Origin: Streptomyces olivaceoviridis
GTDB lineage: Bacteria > Actinomycetota > Actinomycetes > Streptomycetales > Streptomycetaceae
Length of the DNA stretch: 64,000 bases
Assembly (NCBI RefSeq): GCF_014650115.1
Contig: NZ_BMUI01000008.1
Span: 62,001-126,000 of the forward strand
Direction: 5' to 3'
The notes beneath the pieces are model-generated. The model saw nothing but the letters and a program-made list of their open reading frames with translations, had not been told where the DNA came from and made no database searches. Position numbers and translations under genes: made by a program. This document shows positions 51,633 to 60,714 of this stretch, one piece after another. Numbering within the stretch: position 1 is the stretch's first letter; the number at the start of each line of letters is the position of its first letter.

Positions 51633-53051
51633 ATGCCGTCCCCAGTCTCCGCGGACCGCCCAGCCGCCCAGCCGCCCGGGCGCGGCTCGGTCGAGGCGCT
51701 GATAACGCAGGCGCGGCGGCTCAAGGGCGACGTGGACGCCGTACGGCGGGACACCCGGAGCGACGGCGCGGACCCCGAGGAACGCTGGCAGCGCGCCCTG
51801 TACGACCTCGCCCTGCACCAACTCGACGATCTGGACGCCCACTTGGCCCAGCTGCGGGACGGCCCGCAGCCCGCCCCGGCCGAGCCCGCGGCGCCGCCCG
51901 CGCCGGCCGCCGTCCCGAGCGGCTCGCTGCTCAGCCGCGTCGGCAGCGCCGAGTGGGATCTGCTGACGGACGAGGCCACCTGGTCCGGCGAGCTGTACCG
52001 GATCCTCGGCCTCGACCCGGACCGTCCGGCGCTCACCCTGGACGAGCTGCCCAGCCTGGTCCTGGACGAGGACCGGCCGAAACTCACCGCGATGGTCACG
52101 GACTGCCTGGTCGACGCCAAGCCGATCGACGGCGAGTTCCGCGTCGTACGGCCCGACGCCTCCGTGCGGACCGTGCACATGATGGGCGAGCCGGTGCTCG
52201 GCGCCGACGGCGGCACGACCTCCATGTGGGCCGTGCTGCGGGACGTCAGCGAACTGCGCCGCAGCCAGCGGACGGTGCGCGAGACCCGTGACTCGCTGCA
52301 CCTCCACCGCCGGCAGCAGCAGACCGAGCACCGGATCGCGGTCGAGTTGCAGGAAGCCGTGCTGCCACCCTGGCGCGGCTCCCTGCGGCTCCCGCGCCAG
52401 GGACCGGGCGCGCTGGACCTGGCGGCCCACCGCCTCCCGGCCGCGACCCCGACGCTGCTCGGCGGCGACTGGTACGACGCCCTGGAACTGACCGACGGCC
52501 AGATGCTGCTCAGCGTCGGCGACCTCACCGGACAGGGCGTGGCCGTCGCCTCCGGCATGGCCACGCTGCTCGGCGCCGTACGCGGGATGGCGATGGCCGG
52601 CACGGAGCCCGGCCAACTGCTCACCCTGCTCAACCGGTTACTCGACACCACCGTGCAGCCCGCCCTCGGCAGCGCCGTCTGCTGCCGCTACCGGCCCGAG
52701 ACCCGCACACTGGTCTGGGCGCAGGCAGGACACCCCGCCCCGCTGCTGTACCGCGACGGGACGGGGCGCGTGCTGAACGCATCGGACGGCGTCCTGCTCG
52801 GCGCCTCCTCGGGCGCCGTCTACGGACAGTCCGTCGTCACCCTGCGACCGGGCGACCTGCTCCTCCTGCACACCGACGGGCTGCTGTCGGGCCACAGCGG
52901 GACGGCGGCCGTGGACCGGCTGCTCGGCCTCGCCCCACGGTTCGGCGCGGCGCGCACCGCGCAGGACTGTGTGCGAACGGTCGTCGAGGAGTTCGGTGGA
53001 GCCGGGCGCGAGGACGACGCGTGCGTGCTCGTCGTCAAGGTCACGACCTGA
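51633..53051 (+). CDS. PAS-SpoIIE (PP2C) phosphatase with a TTA codon
   Basis: A 472-residue serine phosphatase that probably dephosphorylates an anti-anti-sigma factor. N-terminal helix, PAS-like sensor (about 105-220: EWDLLTDEATWSGELYRILG), coiled linker, then the PP2C/SpoIIE domain (LGGDWYDALEL, VGDLTGQGVAVASGMA, LLLHTDGLLSG, REDDACVLVVKV) with its metal aspartates. Codon 336 (52638-52640, first Leu after LLNR) is TTA, the rare codon read by bldA tRNA, so full translation should wait for late growth. ATG 51633 has CGGAG nine bases upstream. Confidence 0.9.
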   Translation: MPSPVSADRPAAQPPGRGSVEALITQARRLKGDVDAVRRDTRSDGADPEERWQRALYDLALHQLDDLDAHLAQLRDGPQPAPAEPAAPPAPAAVPSGSLLSRVGSAEWDLLTDEATWSGELYRILGLDPDRPALTLDELPSLVLDEDRPKLTAMVTDCLVDAKPIDGEFRVVRPDASVRTVHMMGEPVLGADGGTTSMWAVLRDVSELRRSQRTVRETRDSLHLHRRQQQTEHRIAVELQEAVLPPWRGSLRLPRQGPGALDLAAHRLPAATPTLLGGDWYDALELTDGQMLLSVGDLTGQGVAVASGMATLLGAVRGMAMAGTEPGQLLTLLNRLLDTTVQPALGSAVCCRYRPETRTLVWAQAGHPAPLLYRDGTGRVLNASDGVLLGASSGAVYGQSVVTLRPGDLLLLHTDGLLSGHSGTAAVDRLLGLAPRFGAARTAQDCVRTVVEEFGGAGREDDACVLVVKVTT

Positions 53052-53083
53052 CGGTCACCCTGTGACCGACCCTCCGGTCCGGG

Positions 53084-53114
53084 CAGCGCACAGGCCCCCT
53101 ACGCCTGTGCGCTG
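53084..53114. terminator. Terminator shared by convergent genes
   Basis: Perfect 12-bp arms CAGCGCACAGGC (53084-53095) and complement (53103-53114), 7-base loop. The right arm lies inside the last codons of the NsdA-like gene (stop 53099-53101), so one hairpin ends both transcripts. Confidence 0.85.
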
Positions 53115-54595
53115 TTGCCCTCCCCCTTGCTCCTCGGCTTGGGCAGGGCGCGCCTGATCTCCTCCCGCAGCTCGTGGATCTTCGGGTAGCCGGCGTACTC
53201 CGCGGTCAGCCGGTACATCTGCCGCAGCCGGTCCCAGGTGCGCCGGGAGGAGTTCGAGCCCATCGACATCAGGGCCAGCCGGGCGTAGCGGTCGGCCTGT
53301 TCGGGGTCGTCGGCGATGAAGCAGGCCGACGCCATGGACAGATGGTCGAAGATCTTCGACCGCTCCCGCCCGTCGACGCGGAGGGCGAGGGCCTTCTGCG
53401 CGTAGTGCTGGGCGGGCGCGGCCGCGCCCGGGTCGAACTCCGCCAGCGTGCGGTACGCGAGCGCCTGCATGCCGTACAGATCCTCGTCCTTGAAGGTCTG
53501 CATCCAGCCCGGCGGTTCCACGTCCTGCCGGTCGGAGACGAAGAGGTCCTCCGCCCGCCCGAGCGTGCGGCGCATCGCCTGGCCCTTGCCCATCGACGCC
53601 TGCGCCCAGGCCTCGATGGTGTGGAACATCGCCTTCGTCCGTGGTTGCAGGCGGTCCCCGGCGCCGGACTGGGCGAGCTTCATCAGGTCCAGCGCGTCGT
53701 CCGGCCTGCCGAGGTGCACCATCTGCCGGGCCGCCCGCGACAGCGCCTCACCCGCGCGCGGACGGTCACCGCCCTCTCTGGCGGCGTGGGCGGCGATGAC
53801 GAAGTACTTCTGCGCCGTGGGCTCCAGGCCGACGTCGTGCGACATCCAGCCCGCGAGGACGGCGAGGTTGGCCGCGACGCCCCACAGGCGCCGCTGGAGG
53901 TGGGGAGGGTGGCGGTAGGCGAGCATGCCGCCCACCTCGTTGAGCTGGCCCACGACCGCCTTGCGCTGCAACCCGCCGCCACGGGCCGCGTCCCAGGCGC
54001 GGAACACCTCGACCGAGCGCTCCAGCTCCTCGATCTCCTGGGATCCGATGGGGGCGGCCTCGTAGCGGTCGAACCCGGCGGGGTCGGCGTGCAGGGGGTC
54101 GTCGAGGACAGGGGCGTCGGCCTTCAGGGCCGGGTCGGTGTGCAGCCAGTCGTGCATGGCGCTGCTGAGTGTGGATCCCGCGGCGAGCGCGGCACCCGCG
54201 CCCACCAAGCCGCGTCGGTTGAGCATGAGGTCCATTCCCGTGAATTCGGTGAGGACCGCGGCGGTCCGTTCGGGCGCCCACGGCACAGCGTCAGGATGTT
54301 CCTCGATCCCGTCGCTCTGCCGTTTCCCCGTACGCCCGTGCCGCACCAGACCTAGGTCCTCGATGGTCACGACACGGCCGAGACGCTCGGTGAACAGGGC
54401 CGCCAGCACCCGCGGCACCGGATCGCGCGGGATCTCTCCCCTGTCGATCCACCGCCGCACCCGGGAGGTGTCGGTCGCCAGCTGGGGGTGGCCCATGGCC
54501 GCCGCCTGCCGGTTGACCAGCCTCGCGAGTTCGCCCTTCGACCAGCCGGCCAGGCCGAACAGGTCCGCAAGGCGGGTGTTGGGTTGTCCGCTCAC
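53099..54595 (-). CDS. NsdA-family TPR regulator
   Basis: A 498-residue protein like the Streptomyces NsdA/NsdB family, regulators that restrain differentiation and antibiotic production. The N-terminal helix-turn-helix-like part (LVNRQAAAMGHPQLATDTSR, then VRRWIDRGEIPRDPVPRVLA) is followed by a linker and helical tetratricopeptide-like repeats (about 200-480). Whether it is an NsdA orthologue is uncertain. GTG 54595 is the likely start. It is divergent from the kinase-like gene; a 16-bp palindrome lies between. Confidence 0.8.
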   Translation of the reverse strand: MSGQPNTRLADLFGLAGWSKGELARLVNRQAAAMGHPQLATDTSRVRRWIDRGEIPRDPVPRVLAALFTERLGRVVTIEDLGLVRHGRTGKRQSDGIEEHPDAVPWAPERTAAVLTEFTGMDLMLNRRGLVGAGAALAAGSTLSSAMHDWLHTDPALKADAPVLDDPLHADPAGFDRYEAAPIGSQEIEELERSVEVFRAWDAARGGGLQRKAVVGQLNEVGGMLAYRHPPHLQRRLWGVAANLAVLAGWMSHDVGLEPTAQKYFVIAAHAAREGGDRPRAGEALSRAARQMVHLGRPDDALDLMKLAQSGAGDRLQPRTKAMFHTIEAWAQASMGKGQAMRRTLGRAEDLFVSDRQDVEPPGWMQTFKDEDLYGMQALAYRTLAEFDPGAAAPAQHYAQKALALRVDGRERSKIFDHLSMASACFIADDPEQADRYARLALMSMGSNSSRRTWDRLRQMYRLTAEYAGYPKIHELREEIRRALPKPRSKGEGNSAQA

Positions 54596-54657
54596 GTCAA
54601 GCCCCCAGGTTCTCGGCTGAGTTGACAGTAGCCGGGTGCAGGTTGCCGGGCGACTAT

Positions 54658-54687
54658 TCGCCAGGGTTCGCCAGGGTCCGCCAGATG
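54658..54687. repeat. 10-bp tandem repeat (TCGCCAGGGT)
   Basis: TCGCCAGGGT twice and a third degenerate copy CCGCCAGATG, 60 bp upstream of the NsdA-like start, within its likely promoter or leader. Confidence 0.75.
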
Positions 54688-54755
54688 GTGTGCCACCGGC
54701 GATCGGGTGTCAGGTAGGAACGCGCCACCCCGACCCGGTCGCCACCCGCATATGA

Positions 54756-54771
54756 CGGCCGTATACGGCCG
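54756..54771. promoter_or_regulatory. Perfect 16-bp palindrome CGGCCGTATACGGCCG
   Basis: A fully symmetric 16-mer in the 344-bp gap between the divergent NsdA-like and kinase-like genes, about 160 bp from each start. Size and symmetry suit a TetR- or GntR-type dimer. The gap contains no gene. Confidence 0.5.
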
Positions 54772-54939
54772 AGCACGGCGGGCGATGACGGGCACATTCC
54801 CCAGGGTGTACCCGGACGGCCGGGCCGGGTGGGCGCACGCTCCCGGAACCACGCTCACGGGGCACGCGATGTGAGCATGGGTTCGGGACGCGGACGTACA
54901 GGCAGGCACCGCAGGCACACGAAGGGATCTGTTTCTCCC

Positions 54940-56085
54940 ATGTACGCAGCATCGTCCTCCGTGTCCGCCCCGCCCCGGCCGCTGCGCCCCCGCCCGGCGG
55001 GCGGTGGGCCCTACCTCGACCCGGCGCCGCGTCCGGGCGGTCCCGTGCCGGTCGCGGGCCGGACCCGGCGGGTACCGGGCCAGCCCGGCACCCAACCGCT
55101 CAGCGGGAGGCTGGACTTGTCCGGCCCCCAGGGCGCGCAGCTGCGCACCGCGCTCGCCTCGGTGCACCGGATCTGCCCGGAGTTCGCCCCGGTGCAGGTC
55201 CTGCGGCGCAGCGGACGGTCCGTCCTCCTCGTCGGGACGACAGGGCGCAGCACGGCCGTCGCGAAGTGTCTCCTGGACCACTCACCTGCCTGGGCGGAGC
55301 GGAGCCGCCAGGAAATAGCCGCATACCGCACGTTCGTCCGGCACCGGCCGCCGGTCCGGGTGCCGAGGCTGATCGCGGCGGACCCGGACAACTGCACGCT
55401 GGTGATCGAGCGGATGCCGGGCCGGACGGCGGCGTTCCAGCGGCATCCGATGGAGGCCCCGCCTCGCGCGGACATCCGGGCCGCGCTCGGCGCGATCTGC
55501 CGGCTGAACGCCTGGCGGCCCCCGGCGGGCACCTTCGACGTGCCGCTGGACTACGCGGCCCGGATCTCCCGATACCACGAGCTGGGCCTGCTCACCGACC
55601 GGGACCTCGGTGACCTGCAAAAGCTGCTGCACGGCATCGCCCATGAGGTGGGCCGGCAGGGCATGCTCCAGTTCTGCCACGGCGACGCCCTGCTGTCGAA
55701 CATCCTGTTGTCACCGGCCGGTCCAGTGCTGGTGGACTGGGAGCACGCGGGCTGGTATCTGCCGGGGTACGACCTGGCGACGCTGTGGCTGGTCCTCGGG
55801 GACGCGCCGGTGGCCCGGCGGCAGATCAGCCAGATCGCCCAGTCGGCGGGACCGGCCTCCCGGGACGCCTTCCTGGTGAACCTGATGCTCCTGCTGACCC
55901 GGGAGATCCGTAGGTACGAGACGGCCGTGCAGCGTTCGATGCACGACACGGCCCCGGCGGCACCGGCCGTGTCCCATCCCGGTGCCACGCCGTCCGGCGA
56001 GGAACAGCGGCTGCTGCTCAGGCGGTTGCACGACGACTGCCAGATGGCCCGCAAGGCCGTCCGCGCGGCGGTCGGCACTCGCTGA
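54940..56085 (+). CDS. APH-fold kinase-like protein
   Basis: A 381-residue protein with a Pro/Gly/Arg-rich N-terminal tail (residues 1-65) and an APH phosphotransferase fold. CHGDALLSNILL is the catalytic loop and VDWEHAGWYLPGYDL the metal-binding segment. It is typical of Streptomyces APH-family proteins without known substrate. ATG 54940 (MYAASSS) is chosen; GAAGGGA lies about 13 bases before it. It is unlike the other APH-fold gene at 5263. Confidence 0.8.
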   Translation: MYAASSSVSAPPRPLRPRPAGGGPYLDPAPRPGGPVPVAGRTRRVPGQPGTQPLSGRLDLSGPQGAQLRTALASVHRICPEFAPVQVLRRSGRSVLLVGTTGRSTAVAKCLLDHSPAWAERSRQEIAAYRTFVRHRPPVRVPRLIAADPDNCTLVIERMPGRTAAFQRHPMEAPPRADIRAALGAICRLNAWRPPAGTFDVPLDYAARISRYHELGLLTDRDLGDLQKLLHGIAHEVGRQGMLQFCHGDALLSNILLSPAGPVLVDWEHAGWYLPGYDLATLWLVLGDAPVARRQISQIAQSAGPASRDAFLVNLMLLLTREIRRYETAVQRSMHDTAPAAPAVSHPGATPSGEEQRLLLRRLHDDCQMARKAVRAAVGTR

Positions 56086-56162
56086 CGGGGCGACGGCTCC
56101 GCGGTGCGTCCTGAGCGGCGGCGCACCGCGGACCTTCTGCGCACGCCCGGACTCCGAGAGCC

Positions 56163-56178
56163 ACTGGTGTATGCCAGT
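56163..56178. promoter_or_regulatory. dre-like (DasR) site upstream of the amidase
   Basis: ACTGGTGTATGCCAGT matches ACTGGTCTAGACCAGT at 13 of 16 positions and has perfect outer arms ACTGG/CCAGT. It lies 186 bp before the amidase start and 100 bp before its likely promoter. Confidence 0.55.
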
Positions 56179-56263
56179 GACGCCCCGCAGGCCCGCGCAC
56201 CGCCGCCGCGAAACTCGCCCGAAACCCTCCGTGACATGGGAAATCACCGTCCTGAAGGCATCA

Positions 56264-56292
56264 TTGACGGATCGTCGGCAAGCCGGTACCAC
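56264..56292 (+). promoter_or_regulatory. Candidate housekeeping promoter of the amidase
   Basis: TTGACG (56264-56269), 17-bp spacer, TACCAC (56287-56292), close to the HrdB consensus at -35 and fair at -10. It is 57 bp before the TTG start. Confidence 0.45.
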
Positions 56293-56348
56293 TGACCCAG
56301 CTCGGCGCCGTACGCCCCGCCACGCCCCGCCCGTCACAGGAGGCCGCA

Positions 56349-58319
56349 TTGCGAGGATCCGCCACCGACCCCACGTCCACACCCGGCCACAGACGTCTGC
56401 GGCGGACCGCCGTCCCGCTCGCCTCCGCGGCCCTGCTGCTGCCCCTGCTCGGCGCCGCCCCGGCGCCCACCACCGCGGATTCCAGCACGCACCGGTTGCA
56501 GCACGCGTTCGCCACCGCGGCGGCCGACCACCACGTGCCGCAGAGCGTTCTGCTGGCCGTCTCCTACCTCCAGTCCCGCTGGGACGCGCACGGCGGCGCG
56601 CCGAGCGTGACCGGCGGCTACGGCCCGATGCACCTCACCGACGCCCGGACCGCGCTCGCCACCGCGGAGCACTTCGCCGAGGGAACGGAGGACGCCCGCG
56701 GCGACAGCGCCCGTGCCGCGCTGCACCCCGTCGTCGAGGCGCCGGCCGAGTCGGCGGTCCCGGCCCGTCTGAAGACGCTGCCGAGGGCGGCGGAGCTGAC
56801 CGGCATCCCCGCCGAGGAGCTGCGCACCGACCCGGCGGCGAACGTGGCGGGCGGTGCCGCCCTGCTCGCCGCCACGCAGAAGGAGCTGGGCGAGCCGCTG
56901 AGCGCCGACCCGGCCGACTGGTACGGCGCGGTGGCCCGGTTCTCCGGCGCCGACGACACGGCGACCGCCGCCGCGTACGCCGACGACGTGTACGACGTGC
57001 TGCGCACCGGCGAGGAGCGCGTCACGGACGACGGCCAGCAGGTGTCCCTGGCCGCCCAGCCGCGGCTGACCCCCGACACCGGCCGACTGGGCCGCACGGG
57101 CCTGCGCACGCTGCCCGCGGACGGCACCGAGTGCCCCAAGTCGGTGTCCTGTGTGTCGGTCCCGGCGCCGTACGAGGAGTTCGGGGACAACGACTACGGC
57201 AACCACGACCTCGGCGACCGCCCGGCGTCGCAGAGCGTCAAGTACATCGTCATCCATGACACGGAGGGCGCCTGGGACGGGGTCATGAACCTCATCCAGG
57301 ACCCCACCTATGTGTCCTGGAACTACACGATCCGCTCCACCGACGGTCTGATCGCCCAGCACGTCAAGGGCAAGGACGTGGCCTGGCACGCCGGCAACTG
57401 GTACGTCAACGCCAAGTCGATCGGCATCGAGCACGAGGGCTTCCTCGTCTCGCCGGACGCCTGGTACACGGAGGCGATGTACCGGTCCTCGGCGCGGCTG
57501 GTGCGGTACCTGGCCCGGACGTACGACGTCCCGCTGGACCGGCAGCACATCCTGGGCCACGACAACGTGCCCGGTCCGACCGCGTCCACCGTCCCGGGGA
57601 TGCACACGGACCCCGGCCCGTACTGGGACTGGCAGCACTACTTCCAGCTGCTCGGCCACCCGTTCCGGCCCACGGCCGGCCGGCACGCCGAGGTGCTGAC
57701 GATCCTGCCGGACTACGCCTCCAACCGGCCCGTGTACACCGGCTGCACCACCAAGGGCGAGCCGTGCGCGGCGCACGGCTCCAGCGAGGTGCGGCTGTAC
57801 ACCGACCATGACGTGACCGCCCCGCTGATCAAGGACATCGGGCTGAAGACGGACCCGACCGACGGGGTGAACGACCTGTCCTCGCGGGTCTCCACCGGCC
57901 AGCAGTACGCGGTGGCCGACCGCTGGGGCGACTGGACGGCCATCTGGTACCTGGGGCAGAAGGCCTGGTTCCGGAACCCGGTCGGGGACCCGACGGCGGT
58001 ACCGGCGAGGGGCCTCGTGGTGAGGCCGAGGGACGGCCTGGCGAGCATCCCGGTGTACGGCCGCGCCTACCCGGAGAAGGAGGCCTACCCGGCGGACGTC
58101 CCCGCCCAGTCGGTGGTACCGCTGCCCTACACGATCCCGGCCGGGCAGAAGTACGTGGTCGGTGACGAGGTGCCGGGCGAGTACTACTACGCGGTCACCT
58201 TCACCCCCGACTCGCACCGGGTCGTGGTGGGCCGGGACCTGTACTACGAGATCCAGTACGGCCACCGGGTCGGGTTCGTCCGGGCGGCGGACGTGACGCT
58301 CGAAGGGCCGGCGCACTAG
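56349..58319 (+). CDS. Secreted N-acetylmuramoyl-L-alanine amidase with N-terminal lysozyme-like domain
   Basis: A 656-residue exported peptidoglycan hydrolase. TTG is the start (GGAGG seven bases before it). A signal sequence (residues 18-42) is followed by a lysozyme/SLT-like domain (VLLAVSYLQSRWDAHGG, YGPMHLTDARTAL), an Amidase_2 zinc domain from about 295 (YIVIHDTEG with H303, WHAGNWYVN, IGIEHEGF, ILGHDNVPG, HTDPGPYWDW) and a beta-rich SH3-like C-terminus. In the SLT domain the usual catalytic Glu (YLESRW) is Gln, so that domain is probably non-catalytic. A dre-like site upstream links it to GlcNAc signalling. Confidence 0.92.
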   Translation: MRGSATDPTSTPGHRRLRRTAVPLASAALLLPLLGAAPAPTTADSSTHRLQHAFATAAADHHVPQSVLLAVSYLQSRWDAHGGAPSVTGGYGPMHLTDARTALATAEHFAEGTEDARGDSARAALHPVVEAPAESAVPARLKTLPRAAELTGIPAEELRTDPAANVAGGAALLAATQKELGEPLSADPADWYGAVARFSGADDTATAAAYADDVYDVLRTGEERVTDDGQQVSLAAQPRLTPDTGRLGRTGLRTLPADGTECPKSVSCVSVPAPYEEFGDNDYGNHDLGDRPASQSVKYIVIHDTEGAWDGVMNLIQDPTYVSWNYTIRSTDGLIAQHVKGKDVAWHAGNWYVNAKSIGIEHEGFLVSPDAWYTEAMYRSSARLVRYLARTYDVPLDRQHILGHDNVPGPTASTVPGMHTDPGPYWDWQHYFQLLGHPFRPTAGRHAEVLTILPDYASNRPVYTGCTTKGEPCAAHGSSEVRLYTDHDVTAPLIKDIGLKTDPTDGVNDLSSRVSTGQQYAVADRWGDWTAIWYLGQKAWFRNPVGDPTAVPARGLVVRPRDGLASIPVYGRAYPEKEAYPADVPAQSVVPLPYTIPAGQKYVVGDEVPGEYYYAVTFTPDSHRVVVGRDLYYEIQYGHRVGFVRAADVTLEGPAH

Positions 58320-58370
58320 CGAGGGCCGGGGTCTGTCACCCCGTCCCTCGCCCCGCGCCCGTCCCTGCTC

Positions 58371-58868
58371 TCAGCCCTGCTGGAAAAGCTCCGCCGGGAG
58401 CGGCTTCAGCAGGGCGTACAGGTCGTCGGTGATCGGGCGGTCCCAGGCCGCGATGGTGACGAGGACGCCGTCGCTGCGGTCGAACTGGACGCAGGAGATC
58501 CGGCTCTCGGAGAGCTTCAGCCGCCGCACGATGAGGAGGTTGTCCCCCTGGAGCACCGGGGTGTCCTCGACGCCGACGACGGTGACCTCCTCGTCGTTCT
58601 CCAGCGCCAGCAGCAGCTGTCCCACCTCGAAGGGGATCTCCCCCTCGGCGACGTCACGGGCCGGGGAGCCCTCGGGAAGGTTGCCGATGATCATGGCGGG
58701 GCCGCGTCCGCCGAACAGGTCGTACCGCAGGAAGACACCCTGGCAGGTGCCGTCGGGGGCGGGCAGCAGGCCCGCGCCGAGGTTGCCCGGCCAGTCGCCC
58801 GGGTCCATGGCCAGCACGTCGAAGTCGGGTCCGGCGGGGGTCGCGCTGCGGCGGCGGAGGAACGACAT
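58371..58868 (-). CDS. Conserved actinobacterial hypothetical protein
   Basis: A 165-residue soluble protein, predicted all-beta with acidic patches: FDVLAMDPGDWPGNLGAGLL, VGQLLLALENDEEVTVVGVE and ISCVQFDRSDGVLVTIAAWD. No known domain was recognised. ATG 58868 (MSFLRRR) lacks a strong ribosome binding site. The 275-bp gap upstream is very GC-rich and empty. Confidence 0.65.
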   Translation of the reverse strand: MSFLRRRSATPAGPDFDVLAMDPGDWPGNLGAGLLPAPDGTCQGVFLRYDLFGGRGPAMIIGNLPEGSPARDVAEGEIPFEVGQLLLALENDEEVTVVGVEDTPVLQGDNLLIVRRLKLSESRISCVQFDRSDGVLVTIAAWDRPITDDLYALLKPLPAELFQQG

Positions 58869-59143
58869 GCGGCCATGGTACGTGCCTGGGCTCGGGTGGG
58901 TGACCTGCGGGCGCCCGGGAGATCGGCCAGGCCCTGTCGTGCGGACCGGACCGGCTGCCGGGGGCCGTCGAGCCGAGCCGGGCGGGGCCTGGCGCGTGCA
59001 GCCGCCGCGAGGCGGAGGAGGCCGCCGGCGCGATCCGGGCCCCCCGCGCGGGCGCGGCCGAGCGCGCGGGAGTCGGCAACCGGCGGCAATGCGGCGGACG
59101 CGCGCGCCGGGCCCCGCGACGCCGGGATGACCGACGGCAGCGG

Positions 59144-60574
59144 CTAGCGCAGGGGGCAGCTGGTGAGCAGGGTGGCCGGGTCCGCGCCGGCCGGGCGGGC
59201 GACGGTTCGGTCGGCGGGCGGGCGGCCGGCTCCGGCGAGCCAGCGTTCCAGGGCCGTGAAGGCGGAGCGGTGGCAGGGCACCATCGGGCGGAGCCGGTCG
59301 GGGAAGGCGTCGGCGAGCGAGTCGGTGTGGGTGCCGTCCTCGATGCGGTAGTAGCGCAGCAGGGAGCCGCGGCCGGCCTGGTGGACCATGCGCGCGTAGA
59401 CGTCGGAGTCCTGGCTGATCGGCAGGAGTACGTCGAGGGTGCCCTGGAGGGTGATCAGGGGCTTGCCGATGCGTCCGGTCAGGGCGATGCGGTCGACGGC
59501 CCGGTGGACGTCGGCGGGCCGGTCCGGGTAGGCGTAGTCGGCGTCGCAGGCGGGGGTGCCGGAGGCGCAGTACGGGGTGCCCGCCTCGGTGTCACCGTCG
59601 TAGCCGGGGTCGAGTTCCTCCCGGTAGATCCGCTGGGTGAGGTCCCAGTAGACCTGGTGGTGGTACGGCCACAGGAACTCGGAGCCGGCCGGGAAGCCGG
59701 CCCGGTGCAGCGCCGCCTCGGCCTCGGCCGCGCCGGGGCCGCCCGCGGCGTAGGCGGGGTAGTGGCGCAGCGCGGCCGGCAGGAAGGTGAGCAGGTTGGG
59801 GCCGTCGGCGCGCCAGAGGGTGCCCTCCCAGTCGACTCCGCCGTCGTACAGCTCGGGGTGGTTCTCCAACTGCCAGCGCACCAGGTAGCCGCCGTTGGAC
59901 ATGCCGGTGGCGAGGGTGCGGGCCGGGGGCCGGTGGTAGCGCTGGGTGACGACGGCGCGGGCGGCGCGGGTGAGCTGGGTGAGGCGGGTGTTCCATTCGG
60001 CGATGGCGTCGCCCGGACGGCGGCCGTCACGGTAGAAGGCCGTGCCGGTGTTGCCCTTGTCGGTGGCGGCGTAGGCGTAGCCGCGGGCGAGCACCCAGTC
60101 GGCGATGGCCCGGTCGTTCGCGTACTGCTCGCGGTTGCCGGGGGTGCCGGCGACCACCAGGCCGCCGTTCCAGTGGTCGGGCAGCCGGATGACGAACTGG
60201 GAGTCGTGCTGCCAGCCGTGGTTGGTGTTGGTGGTGGAGGTGTCCGGGAAGTAGCCGTCGATCTGGATGCCGGGGACGCCGCTGGGCGTGGGCAGGTCCT
60301 TGGGGGTGAGGCCCGCGTAGTCGGCCGGGTCGGTGTGGCCGGTGGCCACGGTCCCGGCGGTGGTCAGCTCGTCCAGGCAGTCGGCCTGCTGGCGGGCGGC
60401 ACCGGGGACGTGCAGCCGGGCCTGCCCCGCGCAGTGGGCGTCCGCCGGCCCCGGGCCGACGGGTGCCGCGGTGGCGGGGGTGACCAGGAGGGAGCAGGCG
60501 GCGGCGAGCGAGAGGGCGCCCAGCGCGGTGCGCCGGGCGGCGCGGCCGAGTGGTGGTGTGGGGCGGGGAAGCAT
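59144..60574 (-). CDS. Secreted alpha/beta hydrolase (esterase/tannase-like)
   Basis: A 476-residue exported esterase. Signal peptide to about residue 36 (LGALSLAAACSLLVTPATA-A). The nucleophile elbow is GMSNGG in TLATGMSNGGYLVRW; GTLDVLLPISQDSDVYARM and DGTHTDSLAD are the Asp and His regions. It is related to tannase/feruloyl esterase or 3-hydroxybutyrate-oligomer hydrolases; exact substrate unknown. ATG 60574 has GGAGG upstream. It lies 140 bp downstream of the PHB-depolymerase-like gene on the same strand, and the two may act on one polymer. Confidence 0.8.
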   Translation of the reverse strand: MLPRPTPPLGRAARRTALGALSLAAACSLLVTPATAAPVGPGPADAHCAGQARLHVPGAARQQADCLDELTTAGTVATGHTDPADYAGLTPKDLPTPSGVPGIQIDGYFPDTSTTNTNHGWQHDSQFVIRLPDHWNGGLVVAGTPGNREQYANDRAIADWVLARGYAYAATDKGNTGTAFYRDGRRPGDAIAEWNTRLTQLTRAARAVVTQRYHRPPARTLATGMSNGGYLVRWQLENHPELYDGGVDWEGTLWRADGPNLLTFLPAALRHYPAYAAGGPGAAEAEAALHRAGFPAGSEFLWPYHHQVYWDLTQRIYREELDPGYDGDTEAGTPYCASGTPACDADYAYPDRPADVHRAVDRIALTGRIGKPLITLQGTLDVLLPISQDSDVYARMVHQAGRGSLLRYYRIEDGTHTDSLADAFPDRLRPMVPCHRSAFTALERWLAGAGRPPADRTVARPAGADPATLLTSCPLR

Positions 60575-60714
60575 GGGGTTCCTCCGGCGGGTTGGGGACG
60601 CGCTGGAGGCTAGGGGTGGTGTGGAGGTTTCGGACATGTGTTGGGCCGCCATGATGACGGCGCGTTCGACGGCGTCGGGCACCATGGCGACCCTTCATGT
60701 GCGCTGACTGGCTG

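Noticed and set aside
56086..56348. c-di-AMP (ydaO-type) riboswitch before the peptidoglycan amidase
   Set aside because: Such riboswitches precede many Streptomyces wall hydrolase genes, so I looked, but the conserved core sequences and pairings are not present.
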